A model generated the notes under the pieces. The model did no database searches, was not told where the DNA came from, and saw only the letters and a program-made list of their open reading frames with translations. A stretch of DNA of 64,000 nt, from assembly GCA_024233005.1 (NCBI GenBank), contig JACKQE010000007.1:1-64000 (forward strand), read 5' to 3'. The translations under genes and the position numbers were made by a program. Shown in pieces: positions 25,907 through 35,109 of the stretch. The DNA is from Akkermansiaceae bacterium. Its GTDB lineage: Bacteria > Verrucomicrobiota > Verrucomicrobiia > Verrucomicrobiales > DEV007. How positions within the stretch are numbered: the stretch's first letter is position 1; each line of letters starts with the position of its first letter.

Positions 25907-27511
25907 ATGCTGCGACTTGATCAAATCCGCCTGCCCCTCGATCATCAGGAGTCCGATCTGAGGGAAGCGGTCAGCGCCGCGCTCCAGATTCCGGTCGGTG
26001 ACATCGCCCGGGTGGAACTCGTGAAGCGATCGGTCGATGCCCGGGGAAGGGACGGGGTGCGATTTTCCTGCCTCGTCGATGTGGAACTGACGCGGGGGGA
26101 AGAGGCGCTTCGTGCAGCCGGTCAGGCTCCCCCTCCGGATGAACGCTACCGGCAACTCGACGGGGTGCGTTCTCTGGATCAACCTCCGGGCGAGGGATTC
26201 CGTCCCATCGTTGTGGGCAGTGGGCCCTGCGGCCTTTTTTGCACGTTGCTGCTGGCCCGGCATGGCTGGCGTCCCCTCTTGATCGAGCGGGGCAAAGCCG
26301 CGGGGGAGCGAGCCCGGGATGTCACGGGATTCTGGAACCGGAACTGGCCTTTCAATCCGGAGTCCAATGTCCAGTACGGGGAGGGCGGGGCCGGCACCTT
26401 CTCTGATGGCAAGCTTTACACCCAGATCAAGGACCGGGAGCACCGCATCCGCTGGCTGCTCACAGAACTCGTCCGGGCCGGGGCGCCGGAAGACATTCTG
26501 ACGAACGGCAAGCCCCACATCGGAACGGACCGTCTCATCAAAGTGGTTCGACAGATCCGCGAAGAAATCCTCTCGCTCGGAGGGGAAGTGCGGTTCGAGG
26601 CCCGCATGACGAAACTGCTCACCGCGGAGGGGCGTGTCACCGGGGTGGTGCTGGCCTCGGGGGAAACGCTCCGGACGAACCGGGTCATTGCGGCGGTGGG
26701 GCACAGCGCGCGCGACACCTTCGTCCTCCTCCGGGAAGCCGGTGTGGCGTTTGAAGCCAAGCCCTTCTCTCTCGGCGTGCGCATCGAGCATCCCCAGGGA
26801 TTGATCAATTTCGCCCAGTATGGACGTCAGGCGGAACATCCCGCCCTCGGGGCCGCCCCCTACAAGACGGTGCATCATGCCAAGAATGGCCGGGCCGCCT
26901 ACAGTTTCTGTATGTGTCCGGGCGGGCTGGTGGTGGCCGCCGCGTCAGAACCGGGGGGACTGGTGACCAACGGGATGAGCAGCTATGCGCGGGCCGAGGC
27001 CAATGCCAACAGCGGGCTGATGGTCGATGTGCGACCGGAGGATTTCGACGGCGGAAGCGATCCCCTCGCCGGCATCGCGTTCCAGCGTCATTGGGAACGC
27101 GTCGCTTTCGAACTCGGCGGGAGCAATTTCCATGCTCCGGTGCAGCGCGTCGGGGATTTCCTCGCGGGCCGTCCCTCCACCGGGTTGGGCACGGTCATTC
27201 CGTCCTATAAGCCGGGAGTGACGCCGACGGATCTGGCGCGCTGTCTGCCGGACTTCGTCGTGGAGACCCTGCGTGAGGCCATCCCGGCCATGGCGAGGAA
27301 GCTGCGGGGATATGATTTGCCCGACGCCGTGCTGGTGGGGGTGGAAACCCGGAGCAGTTCACCGGTCCGGATGCCGCGCGATGCCGGGACGCTCCAGAGC
27401 ATCAGCCTGGCCGGGTTCTATCCCGCCGGGGAAGGCGCCGGCTATGCCGGGGGGATCATCTCCGCTGCCGCCGATGGGATGAAGATTGCGGAGACGATTC
27501 TCCGGGAGTAG
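25907..27511 (+). CDS. FAD-dependent oxidoreductase, COG2509-type
   Basis: 534 aa from ATG at 25907; an in-frame GTG at 25883 is an alternative. A small N-terminal domain precedes the dinucleotide-binding loop VVGSGPCGLFCTLLLARHG near residue 98. Family hallmarks follow: SNVQYGEGGAGTFSDGKLY, GTDRLIKVVRQIREEI, FSLGVRIEHPQ and a C-terminal GFYPAGEGAGYAGGI flavin-binding motif. Cytoplasmic; the physiological substrate is not known. A small membrane protein gene follows after 7 bp and may be translationally coupled. Confidence 0.9.
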   Translation: MLRLDQIRLPLDHQESDLREAVSAALQIPVGDIARVELVKRSVDARGRDGVRFSCLVDVELTRGEEALRAAGQAPPPDERYRQLDGVRSLDQPPGEGFRPIVVGSGPCGLFCTLLLARHGWRPLLIERGKAAGERARDVTGFWNRNWPFNPESNVQYGEGGAGTFSDGKLYTQIKDREHRIRWLLTELVRAGAPEDILTNGKPHIGTDRLIKVVRQIREEILSLGGEVRFEARMTKLLTAEGRVTGVVLASGETLRTNRVIAAVGHSARDTFVLLREAGVAFEAKPFSLGVRIEHPQGLINFAQYGRQAEHPALGAAPYKTVHHAKNGRAAYSFCMCPGGLVVAAASEPGGLVTNGMSSYARAEANANSGLMVDVRPEDFDGGSDPLAGIAFQRHWERVAFELGGSNFHAPVQRVGDFLAGRPSTGLGTVIPSYKPGVTPTDLARCLPDFVVETLREAIPAMARKLRGYDLPDAVLVGVETRSSSPVRMPRDAGTLQSISLAGFYPAGEGAGYAGGIISAAADGMKIAETILRE

Positions 27512-27518
27512 CCTGCCC

Positions 27519-27782
27519 ATGCCACTCATGGCTTTGCCTCCCTACAGAAAAGAAATTTCCGAGAGTTGGTGCCTATGGGCCTACCTGATTCTGGCGTTGG
27601 TGTTCGGCGCCATTGGTTGGCGCTGGTCCCCGCGCGGGTTGCCCTGGATTTCCGGAGGCACCACGGCGTTGCTGGTCTTCGTGGGTTCCATGATCCTGGG
27701 AGAAATGTTCGCGATTCGAAGCCGCTTGGTGGTCTGCGGAGGGTTGCTCCTTCTGGGCGTGCTGTGGCATGTGATCTTGTGA
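27519..27782 (+). CDS. Small hydrophobic membrane protein
   Basis: 87 aa from ATG at 27519 (another ATG at 27528). Three likely membrane segments: CLWAYLILALVFGAIGW, TTALLVFVGSMILGEM and LVVCGGLLLLGVLWHVIL. It begins 7 bp after the flavoprotein stop. No family recognised. Confidence 0.6.
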   Translation: MPLMALPPYRKEISESWCLWAYLILALVFGAIGWRWSPRGLPWISGGTTALLVFVGSMILGEMFAIRSRLVVCGGLLLLGVLWHVIL

Positions 27783-27815
27783 TCCTGAGAGAAGTGGTCT
27801 CTCCCACGCCATGGT

Positions 27816-29111
27816 CTACAACCGTTCCCGATGGGTTTCCGCCGCGGACCAGACCGACAGCACCGTGATCACCCCCATGCCCACCAGATAGGCTGCCACC
27901 GGCCAGGCCTCGCCATTGGTCAGGCTGACCAATTTGGCGGCGATGATCGGGGCCAATCCTCCCGCGAAAGGCGAGGCCAGCTGGTATCCCAGCGAAGCAC
28001 CGCTGTATCGCACCCGGGTGCCGAACATTTCCGCAAAAAAGGCCGCCTGGGGCCCATACATCGCGGCATGTCCGAGCATGCCCACGATGATGGCCGTCCA
28101 GACCGCCGCCGGTTGGGCAGTGTCCACGAGCCAGAAAAAGGGCCAGGCAAACGCCATCAGGAAAAGGGCTCCGCCAAGGTAGACTGGACGACGGCCCCAG
28201 CGGTCGGAAAGGGCCCCAAAACCCGGGATGGCGAAGAGCTGGACGACAGATCCGGCCAGCACGGCATTGAGGAGGACCGGTTCGGGAATGTTCCAGCGGC
28301 TTTTCCCGTAGCTGAGGACCCAGACCGTGAAAATGTAGAAGAACGCGTTCTCCGCGAGTCGGGCACCCATGGCCCGCAGGACATTGCCGGGATGGTGGCG
28401 CAGGGCGTCCCAGAGCGGCAGCCGGGCAGGGGGCGCCTGCTCCAGAGCCCTAGCAAAGACGGGGCTTTCGAGAACTTTGGTCCGGATCACAAAGCCGAAG
28501 ACCGCAAGCACGATCCCGAGCAGAAACGGCACGCGCCAGCCCCAGGACAGGAAGGCGTCCTCCGGGAGACGGCGGCAGAGCGAGTAGACGGCGGTGGCAA
28601 GAAGCAGCCCAACCGGCACCCCGGCCTGAACCCAGCTCGCGTGATAGCCTCTTCGGCCTGTGGCACCGTGTTCCGCCACCATGAGCACCGCCCCGCCCCA
28701 TTCTCCTCCCACACCCAGTCCTTGGAGAAAGCGCAACAGCACCAGGAGGATCGGTGCCCAGACTCCGATGGCGGCATACGTGGGAAGCAGTCCGATGAGG
28801 AATGTGGCGATCCCCATGATCGCCAGCGTCGTCACCAGCATGGATTTGCGTCCCAAACGGTCGCCGAAATGTCCAAAAATGGCACCCCCCAAGGGGCGGG
28901 CAAAAAAACCCACCGCAAACGTTGCAAAGGCCGCCATTTGGCCGGCCGCGGGATCGTAATTGGGGAAAAAAAGCCGGTTCAGGACCAGGGCGGCCGCGGT
29001 TCCATAAAGAAAGAAATCATACCATTCAATCGCGGTGCCCACGAACCCGGCGATCACGACCCGGCGGTGATCGGAGGCGCTGGGAGGAGGGGCAGGGGGA
29101 AGGGAAGCCAT
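27816..29111 (-). CDS. MFS transporter, metabolite:H+ symporter (MHS) type
   Basis: A 431-aa protein with about 12 hydrophobic segments. The MHS signature GFVGTAIEWYDFFLYG and the loop motif GHFGDRLGRKSMLV match ProP/ShiA/KgtP-like proton symporters for organic acids or osmolytes, as does GLGVGGEWGGAVLMVAEH. The substrate cannot be assigned. Its start is 104 bp from the start of the divergent beta-lactamase-family gene; it ends convergent with the small membrane protein. Confidence 0.92.
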   Translation of the reverse strand: MASLPPAPPPSASDHRRVVIAGFVGTAIEWYDFFLYGTAAALVLNRLFFPNYDPAAGQMAAFATFAVGFFARPLGGAIFGHFGDRLGRKSMLVTTLAIMGIATFLIGLLPTYAAIGVWAPILLVLLRFLQGLGVGGEWGGAVLMVAEHGATGRRGYHASWVQAGVPVGLLLATAVYSLCRRLPEDAFLSWGWRVPFLLGIVLAVFGFVIRTKVLESPVFARALEQAPPARLPLWDALRHHPGNVLRAMGARLAENAFFYIFTVWVLSYGKSRWNIPEPVLLNAVLAGSVVQLFAIPGFGALSDRWGRRPVYLGGALFLMAFAWPFFWLVDTAQPAAVWTAIIVGMLGHAAMYGPQAAFFAEMFGTRVRYSGASLGYQLASPFAGGLAPIIAAKLVSLTNGEAWPVAAYLVGMGVITVLSVWSAAETHRERL

Positions 29112-29177
29112 GTCCCCAAGTTTCTATCATCCCGGCCGGTCCGGCGCCAAGCCCGGATCTGCGGAATCGCCGTATTC

Positions 29178-29206
29178 TTGACATCCGGGCCTGTCCGCAA
29201 CACAAT
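29178..29206 (+). promoter_or_regulatory. Candidate promoter of the beta-lactamase-family gene, near-leaderless
   Basis: TTGACA (29178-29183), 17-bp spacer, CACAAT (29201-29206, 4 of 6). The ATG at 29216 is 9 bp after the -10, so the predicted start site is about 2-4 nt before the ATG. No Shine-Dalgarno is present. Confidence 0.5.
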
Positions 29207-29215
29207 CAAGGTCCC

Positions 29216-30421
29216 ATGATCCCCCGATTGTTCACCGCCGTGCTTTTTTCATTGCCAGCACTGCTCCCCGCCGAAGATCCGTCGGGGGCTGCGGTCTGGG
29301 CCGGTATCCCCCGGAGTCTCCAAACTTTCGTGGACCATGGAGACATCGCCGGTGCGGTGACTTTGGTGATTCATGAGGACCGGGCCATCGTGCAGACCGT
29401 GGGACTGGCGGATCTCGAATCCCGCCGACCGATGCGGGAGGACGCCCTGTTTGCCATCGCCTCGATGACCAAGCCGATCACCGCCACCGCTGTCCTGAAA
29501 TTGCAGGGCGAAGGCAAATTGTCCGTCCTCGATCCGGTGGCCAAATACCTGCCCGCTTTTGCCAACGTGACTGTCAAGGAGGGGGACTCCACGCGGCCGC
29601 CGAAACGGCCCCTGACCATCCTTGATCTGATGACCCACACCGCGGGTCTGGCGCAGCCGCCCCGCCGTCAAGCCTCTGACGGGGATCCCAAACCCTGGCC
29701 CACCCTGGAGGAAACGACGGCTTACCTTGCGCAGCAGCCCCTGGCTTTCGAGCCCGGATCGAAGTGGCAATACAGCTCGGGGATGACCGTCTGCGGACGC
29801 CTCATCGAAGTCGTCAGCGGGCAGAGCTACGACGCCTATCTTGACGAACAGCTGTTCCGTCCGCTGGGGATGACTGACACCACTTTTTATCCGGATGCGT
29901 CCCAGCGTCTGCGCCTCGCCACTCTCTACAAGCCCTCCGGCAAAGGCGAAGATCCCTCCGTTCCGCTGGTCGCCACGCCGCATATCTATCTGGGCAGTTC
30001 CCCCGGGATCAAGCTGCCACCGAACCCCAGTGGGGGACTGTTCACCACCGCGCATGATCTGGGCCGCTTCTACCGCATGATCCTCCGGGGAGGGGAACTT
30101 GACGGCGTCCGCATTCTCCCCGAGGCGGCGGTCCGTCAAATGACCACCGTGCAGAGTGGAGAAGTCGTCACCGGATTCACCCCCGGAAACGGATGGGGGC
30201 TCGGATGGTGTGTCGTCCGGCAGCCCCAGGGCGTGTCGGCCATGCTCTCTCCCGGGACGTTTGGTCATGGCGGCGCCTGGGGCACTCAGGCCTGGCTCGA
30301 CCCTCGTCGTAAAGCGGCTTTCGTCCTTCTGATCCAGCGTCTTGGACTTCCCAACAGTGACGGATCCGACATGCGCGCGGCTTTCCAGCAGGCTGCCGTC
30401 AAAGCCCTGCCCGTTCCGTGA
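29216..30421 (+). CDS. Exported beta-lactamase-family (class C-like) serine hydrolase
   Basis: 401 aa from ATG at 29216 with a short signal peptide (RLFTAVLFSLPALLPAE). Catalytic signature: Ser83 in ASMTKP (SxxK), Tyr186 in QYSSG (YxS) and HGGAWG near residue 350 for the KTG-like box. Such proteins include esterases, D-amino peptidases and penicillin-binding-like enzymes; a true antibiotic-degrading role is not implied. It ends 35 bp before the start of a sulfatase gene on the same strand, so the two may be co-transcribed. Confidence 0.92.
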   Translation: MIPRLFTAVLFSLPALLPAEDPSGAAVWAGIPRSLQTFVDHGDIAGAVTLVIHEDRAIVQTVGLADLESRRPMREDALFAIASMTKPITATAVLKLQGEGKLSVLDPVAKYLPAFANVTVKEGDSTRPPKRPLTILDLMTHTAGLAQPPRRQASDGDPKPWPTLEETTAYLAQQPLAFEPGSKWQYSSGMTVCGRLIEVVSGQSYDAYLDEQLFRPLGMTDTTFYPDASQRLRLATLYKPSGKGEDPSVPLVATPHIYLGSSPGIKLPPNPSGGLFTTAHDLGRFYRMILRGGELDGVRILPEAAVRQMTTVQSGEVVTGFTPGNGWGLGWCVVRQPQGVSAMLSPGTFGHGGAWGTQAWLDPRRKAAFVLLIQRLGLPNSDGSDMRAAFQQAAVKALPVP

Positions 30422-30456
30422 TTTCTTGCTTTCCCAACCCCATCCGACTCGTTCCC

Positions 30457-31920
30457 ATGCACCGCCTGCTTCTCTGCTTCTTCCTCTTGTCTGTCCTCTC
30501 CTGTCCGGCGGCCGAGAAACCGAACATCCTGTTCATCGCGGTCGACGACCTCAATGACTGGGAAGGGTGTCTGGGAGGGCATCCCCAGGCCAAAACCCCG
30601 CACATGGACCGTCTCGCGGCGCGGGGCACGGTCTTCCTCAATGCCCACTGTCAGGCGCCTTTGTGCAATCCCTCCCGCACCAGTTTGCTGACCGGCCTCC
30701 GTCCCGACACCACCGGGGTCTATGGCCTTGCTCCTTGGTTCCGCACCCTGCCCGAGTTTGCGGAGGTGGTCTCGCTTCCGCAGTATCTTCGGCAGCAGGG
30801 TTACCACACGTCGACGACCGGCAAGATCTATCATGGTGGGTATGGCCGGGGCAAAAAGGACAATGAGTTCGATGTCCTCGGGCCACCCAGTTCCGTGGGG
30901 GTCAAGCCGGAGCACAAGCTGGTGGATACGCCGGCAAAGCATCCGTTGGTCGATTGGGGAGTCTTCCCCCACGAGGACAAGGACAAAGGCGATTGGCAGA
31001 TCGCCGAGTGGGCCGCCAAGGAACTCGACAAGAAGCCGGAGGGACCGTTCTTTCTCAGCATCGGATTCTTTCTGCCCCATGTGCCCTGCTATGCCACCCA
31101 GAAGTGGTTCGATCTCTATCCTGAGGAAACGCTCCAACTGCCGGTGATCACCCCGCATGACCGGGCTGACACGCCACGCTTCTCCTGGTACATGCATTGG
31201 AAATTGCCGGAACCGCGCCTCAAGTTTCTCGAAGAAGCCAACCAATGGAAAAACCTGACCCGCTCCTACCTCGCCTGCGTCAGCTTCGTCGATGCCCAGG
31301 TCGGGAAACTGCTCGATGCCCTGGAGCGCAATGGGTTCCAAGACAACACTCTCGTCGTATTGTGGTCCGACCACGGTTGGCACATCGGGGAGAAGGAAAT
31401 CACCGGAAAAAACACACTCTGGGATGATGGCACGCACGTTCCCCTGATCTTTGCCGGCCCCGGGGTGACCAGCGGACAGCGTTGCACCAAGCCGGCTGAA
31501 TTGCTCGATATTTATCCGACCCTGCTCGATCTGGCTGGCCTGCCGCCGAATGCGGCTCTGGAAGGCCATAGCCTTGTTCCCCAATTGCGGGACGCGGCGA
31601 CCGATCGTCCCTGGCCTGCGATCACGACCCACAATCACGACAACCATGGTGTGAGGTCCGAGCACTGGCGCTACATCCGCTACGCTGACGGGAGCGAGGA
31701 GCTCTATGATCACCGCAAGGATCCCAACGAGTGGACCAATGTGGCTGCCGATCCGGCGAATGCGGCGATCATCGCCGATCATCGCAAATGGATTCCCGCC
31801 GTGAGTCGCAAGCCCGCCCCGGGGAGCGCCCACCGCATTCTGCTCTACGAAAATGGCAAGGTGAACTGGGAAGGGGAGGACGTGCCCGAGGGAGCCAAGA
31901 TCCCCGAATACGACGATTGA
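30457..31920 (+). CDS. Exported sulfatase, iduronate-2-sulfatase-like
   Basis: 487 aa from ATG at 30457; signal peptide HRLLLCFFLLSVLSCPAAE. NILFIAVDDLNDWEGCLGG is typical of iduronate-2-sulfatase-like members. The formylglycine site is Cys70 in CNPSRTSLLTG. VVLWSDHGWHIGEKE gives the distal metal and substrate residues. It removes sulfate from polysaccharide, probably in the periplasm; the actual glycan is unknown. It follows a serine hydrolase gene and is convergent with a NERD-helicase gene. Confidence 0.93.
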   Translation: MHRLLLCFFLLSVLSCPAAEKPNILFIAVDDLNDWEGCLGGHPQAKTPHMDRLAARGTVFLNAHCQAPLCNPSRTSLLTGLRPDTTGVYGLAPWFRTLPEFAEVVSLPQYLRQQGYHTSTTGKIYHGGYGRGKKDNEFDVLGPPSSVGVKPEHKLVDTPAKHPLVDWGVFPHEDKDKGDWQIAEWAAKELDKKPEGPFFLSIGFFLPHVPCYATQKWFDLYPEETLQLPVITPHDRADTPRFSWYMHWKLPEPRLKFLEEANQWKNLTRSYLACVSFVDAQVGKLLDALERNGFQDNTLVVLWSDHGWHIGEKEITGKNTLWDDGTHVPLIFAGPGVTSGQRCTKPAELLDIYPTLLDLAGLPPNAALEGHSLVPQLRDAATDRPWPAITTHNHDNHGVRSEHWRYIRYADGSEELYDHRKDPNEWTNVAADPANAAIIADHRKWIPAVSRKPAPGSAHRILLYENGKVNWEGEDVPEGAKIPEYDD

Positions 31921-31955
31921 TCTGCTTTAAAACGGCGCCGCAGGTGCCTTCCCTT

Positions 31956-33929
31956 TCAGGAAGGTAGGGCGAGAAGCTCCTCGCTCTCCGTGAGTCGGTG
32001 GGACCGGTGGCGATCGCGGATCGAGACCAGGTCGGAGTCTTCCATTTCCCTGACAAAGCGGGACCGTTGCGAAGTGGTCAGGGCGAGAAAACTTTCCGTG
32101 CGGGTCAGGGCCACATAGATCAGCCTACGGTCCGCCAGCTCTCCCTCACTGCCCCGGAGATTCTGCCAGTATGGCAGGAGATCGAGCCAGATCACGATCA
32201 CGGCCCGGTACTGCAGTCCTTTCGCCGAGTGGATCGTCTGCAGTTTCACACCCTGGCTAAGAACGCCTTCACGGGCGCGGGAGTTGGCGCCATTTCCCGG
32301 AGTAAGCCATTGCACCGGTATGTTGAGATCTTGGAACCTTTTCACCATGGCCGGCAGCAGTTTGTTCTCGGAGCGTCGGCAACCTGGGTAGAGAATGGCG
32401 ATGTCGTTTGGAGCCAGAGGGGTTCCGCGCTGGCTGTCGTGGCGGCCGACCAGCAGGTTCTTGACGAGGTCGATAATTCGGTCGCTTTCGGCCTCCCGGT
32501 GGCCTTCGAGATACAGCACCGGTTTGGCCCCGAGGCTGCGCAAACAACGATGGCTTTCGATTCGCACGGACGGGAACGATCCACCGCTCTCCCCTGTCTC
32601 ATCGGGAGATCCCACGGCAAAGGATTCAGACAGCGCGATGATTTCGCGGGGATTGCGGTAGTTCTGATCCAAATGCCATCGAGCGCACGACGTTCTGCCC
32701 CGGGCCTGGATGCCGACGTCTGACCAGGTGAAGGGACGCTTCGGATAGAGGTTCTGGTGACCGTCGGAAACGATCAATAGGTCTCCTCCGGAAGGATCTT
32801 TGAGGGCGCACAGCAGACACCGGAACCAGTCAGGGCCAAAGTCCTGGGCTTCGTCCACGAGGATCGCATCATAGGTTCCAATCTCCACCTCTCCGCGTTC
32901 CATCAGATTAAGCAGGCATTCGCCGACCCATTCATTGGAATCACCCGGTTCCCAGCGAACCCCTTGATGCCAGGCCCAGGAGTGGAACGTGCGGACCTCA
33001 ATCCCCAATCCGGTGAGTCGGCTATCCAACCACACTGCCAACGTCCGGTTGTAACATACGAGAAGAATCTGGGCGTCCGGCCGGGTCTCCCGAAGGTAGC
33101 GGGCCCGGGCCAGAAGCATCAGCGTCTTTCCCGAACCGGCGACCCCGTGGAGGATGCGATGGCCGGAACCAATGGACAGGGCATAGTCTTCCTGCCTCAG
33201 ATCAAGTACCTGCAACACATCGTTCTGCTCACGCAGGGTCGGGAGGCTGTCATCCTCCTGCAGCAGTAGGCTAATCGAGATTTCCGGATGCACCAATGCC
33301 CGGAGCGCTTTGATCTGCTCCGGGGCCAAAGGGGGGAAATCCCAACGCAGGCTGAGACGAGAGGCAATGGCGTCCAACAACTCCCAGCCCCCTGATTCGC
33401 CATCTCGCAAGGCGAGGGTTTCCCAATGGGCGAGTTCATCCCGCATCACCGAGGTTTCTCGGGGAAACAACGAGGCCAGCGTTCCCTCGTGGGCATCCAA
33501 CTGGTGCCTGGAGAGATTCGGCAGAGTCACCAGCGTGTTCACCGGAAATTTGAGACGCCCTTCCCAGTCCCCTCCTTCATGGCGAAGGTTCCGGCCCATC
33601 GCATGGTTGGTGGCCAGATCGAGAAAGCGATGCAAATAGGTGCGGACCTGCTGGGCCGGGTGGGTTTCGACCCTCGCCTCCCTGGCCCGGTAGGCCACCC
33701 GGACAAAGCGGTGATCTCCACCGCCGATCTCGTCGGCATACCATCCTTTGACCTCGATGATGAGCACTCCGATGGTGGGGAGAATCAACACAAAATCAGG
33801 GTGGCGGCCCAGCATCGAAGGTTCGTAATAAACGATGCAATCCTCGGGCAACGCTTGAAAAATGCGGTGCAACCGCCGCTCTCCGGCAGACGCCTTGGCA
33901 GGAAGGTGGGATGGAATAACGGCCGCCAT
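31956..33929 (-). CDS. NERD-domain nuclease fused to a UvrD-like superfamily 1 helicase
   Basis: A 657-aa protein. Residues 12-125 form a NERD domain with PD-(D/E)xK-type residues: HPDFVLIL (Asp45) and IIEVKGW (Glu59, Lys61). An SF1 helicase core follows: Walker A GVAGSGKT (262-269), AILVDEAQDF (about 355), DQNYRNPREII (about 420), TIHSAKGLQYRAVIV and LIYVALTRTES. Such fusions act in DNA repair or defence against foreign DNA. No partner gene adjoins it, the upstream region is markedly AT-rich, and the gene is flanked by a sulfatase and dus, so it may be a single-gene accessory system. Function beyond DNA processing is inferred. Confidence 0.9.
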   Translation of the reverse strand: MAAVIPSHLPAKASAGERRLHRIFQALPEDCIVYYEPSMLGRHPDFVLILPTIGVLIIEVKGWYADEIGGGDHRFVRVAYRAREARVETHPAQQVRTYLHRFLDLATNHAMGRNLRHEGGDWEGRLKFPVNTLVTLPNLSRHQLDAHEGTLASLFPRETSVMRDELAHWETLALRDGESGGWELLDAIASRLSLRWDFPPLAPEQIKALRALVHPEISISLLLQEDDSLPTLREQNDVLQVLDLRQEDYALSIGSGHRILHGVAGSGKTLMLLARARYLRETRPDAQILLVCYNRTLAVWLDSRLTGLGIEVRTFHSWAWHQGVRWEPGDSNEWVGECLLNLMERGEVEIGTYDAILVDEAQDFGPDWFRCLLCALKDPSGGDLLIVSDGHQNLYPKRPFTWSDVGIQARGRTSCARWHLDQNYRNPREIIALSESFAVGSPDETGESGGSFPSVRIESHRCLRSLGAKPVLYLEGHREAESDRIIDLVKNLLVGRHDSQRGTPLAPNDIAILYPGCRRSENKLLPAMVKRFQDLNIPVQWLTPGNGANSRAREGVLSQGVKLQTIHSAKGLQYRAVIVIWLDLLPYWQNLRGSEGELADRRLIYVALTRTESFLALTTSQRSRFVREMEDSDLVSIRDRHRSHRLTESEELLALPS

Positions 33930-34080
33930 TGATAAAAATTGAAATTAGATATAATTTCCATAATTCAATGGTGAGTTCAAGGGATTTTTGACCAATAGTG
34001 CCCGTTTTTCCTGCCAAACGGAGATGCCTCATGCTGGCGTCATCAACGGAGCTGTGTAGATTCAGTCCGCTCCCCTCACC

Positions 34081-35106
34081 GTGCTCTCTCCTCTTTTTGT
34101 CCAGAACGAAGGCCCGTCCAGACCTCTGCTGGCTTTGGCTCCGATGCAGGATGTGACTGACTGGGCCTTCTTGAATCTGCTCCAGCGGTATGGAGGCGCG
34201 GATGTTTATTTCACCGAGTTTTTCCGGGTCACCCAGGATTCCCGGCTGGATCCTGAGATACTGCGCTCGGTGACGGAAAACCCCACCGGGCGCCCCGTGG
34301 TGGCCCAGGTGATTGGAAGCGATATCGCCGCTTTGGTTCGGACGGCCCGGGAACTGCAGGCCTACCCCGTGGCCGGGATTGACCTCAACCTTGGTTGTCC
34401 GGCTCCAGTCGTCTACCGGAAGTGTGCCGGCGGTGGACTCTTGCGGGATCCGGAGCGGGTCGATGCCATCGTGGGAGCATTGCGACAGGCGGTGACGGCG
34501 GTGCCGTTCACCGTGAAAACGCGCGTTGGCTTTGCGGAAGGCGGGGAGTTTTCCCGGATTTTGGAAGTGTTGGAGAAGCACCGACCGGACCTCGTGTCGG
34601 TCCACGGCCGGACTGTCGCCCAGCGTTACCGACCGGGCGTGCGACACGATCTGATCGCCCAGGCGGTGGCCGAGCTTTCCTGCCCGGTCCTCGCGAATGG
34701 CGACGTCCACAGCGCCGACGAGGCGCACCGGATTTGGTCTGCAACGGGAGCGCGGGGAGTCATGGTCGGACGAGGGGCGGTGAGGAATCCTTGGTTGTTC
34801 ACTCAAATCCGTCAAAAGGGGAGGGGGGAGCCAGTGATCCAACCCACGGGACGTGAGGTATTGGCCTATGTGGAGGCCCTTTTCGAAGCGGTCTCGGACG
34901 TTGCGGCCCGCGAGGTGGATCGGGTCCATCGGGTCAAGAAACACGTCAACTTCGTTGCCGAAGGTGCCGAGGCCACCGGTCGGTTTCTCCACGACATGCG
35001 CCGATCCAGTACCAGAAAGGAATTCTTCCGAATCTGCCGGGAGCACCTCGATCACGATGCCCCGATGGCATTGGAGCCCTGGATCAGGGAGGAATTGGAA
35101 TCCTGA
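34081..35106 (+). CDS. dus: tRNA-dihydrouridine synthase
   Basis: A 341-aa protein starting at GTG 34081. Family motifs: LALAPMQDVTDWAF, VVAQVIGSD, GIDLNLGCPAPVV, a catalytic Cys in YRKCAGGGLLRDP, KTRVGF, SVHGRTVAQRY and GVMVGRGAVRNPW. It reduces uridine to dihydrouridine in tRNA with FMN and NADPH. It is convergent with the NlpC/P60 gene, with only 3 bp between the stops. Which subfamily (A, B or C) it belongs to is not clear. Confidence 0.94.
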   Translation: MLSPLFVQNEGPSRPLLALAPMQDVTDWAFLNLLQRYGGADVYFTEFFRVTQDSRLDPEILRSVTENPTGRPVVAQVIGSDIAALVRTARELQAYPVAGIDLNLGCPAPVVYRKCAGGGLLRDPERVDAIVGALRQAVTAVPFTVKTRVGFAEGGEFSRILEVLEKHRPDLVSVHGRTVAQRYRPGVRHDLIAQAVAELSCPVLANGDVHSADEAHRIWSATGARGVMVGRGAVRNPWLFTQIRQKGRGEPVIQPTGREVLAYVEALFEAVSDVAAREVDRVHRVKKHVNFVAEGAEATGRFLHDMRRSSTRKEFFRICREHLDHDAPMALEPWIREELES

Positions 35107-35109
35107 GCG

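Noticed and set aside
25379..26878. 499-codon open frame on the minus strand
   Set aside because: Covers the lipoprotein, its terminator and part of the flavoprotein on the opposite strand; no motif.
29216..30421. Antibiotic-resistance beta-lactamase
   Set aside because: Belongs to the broad serine hydrolase family with SxxK/YxS; many members are esterases or peptidases and nothing here points to resistance.
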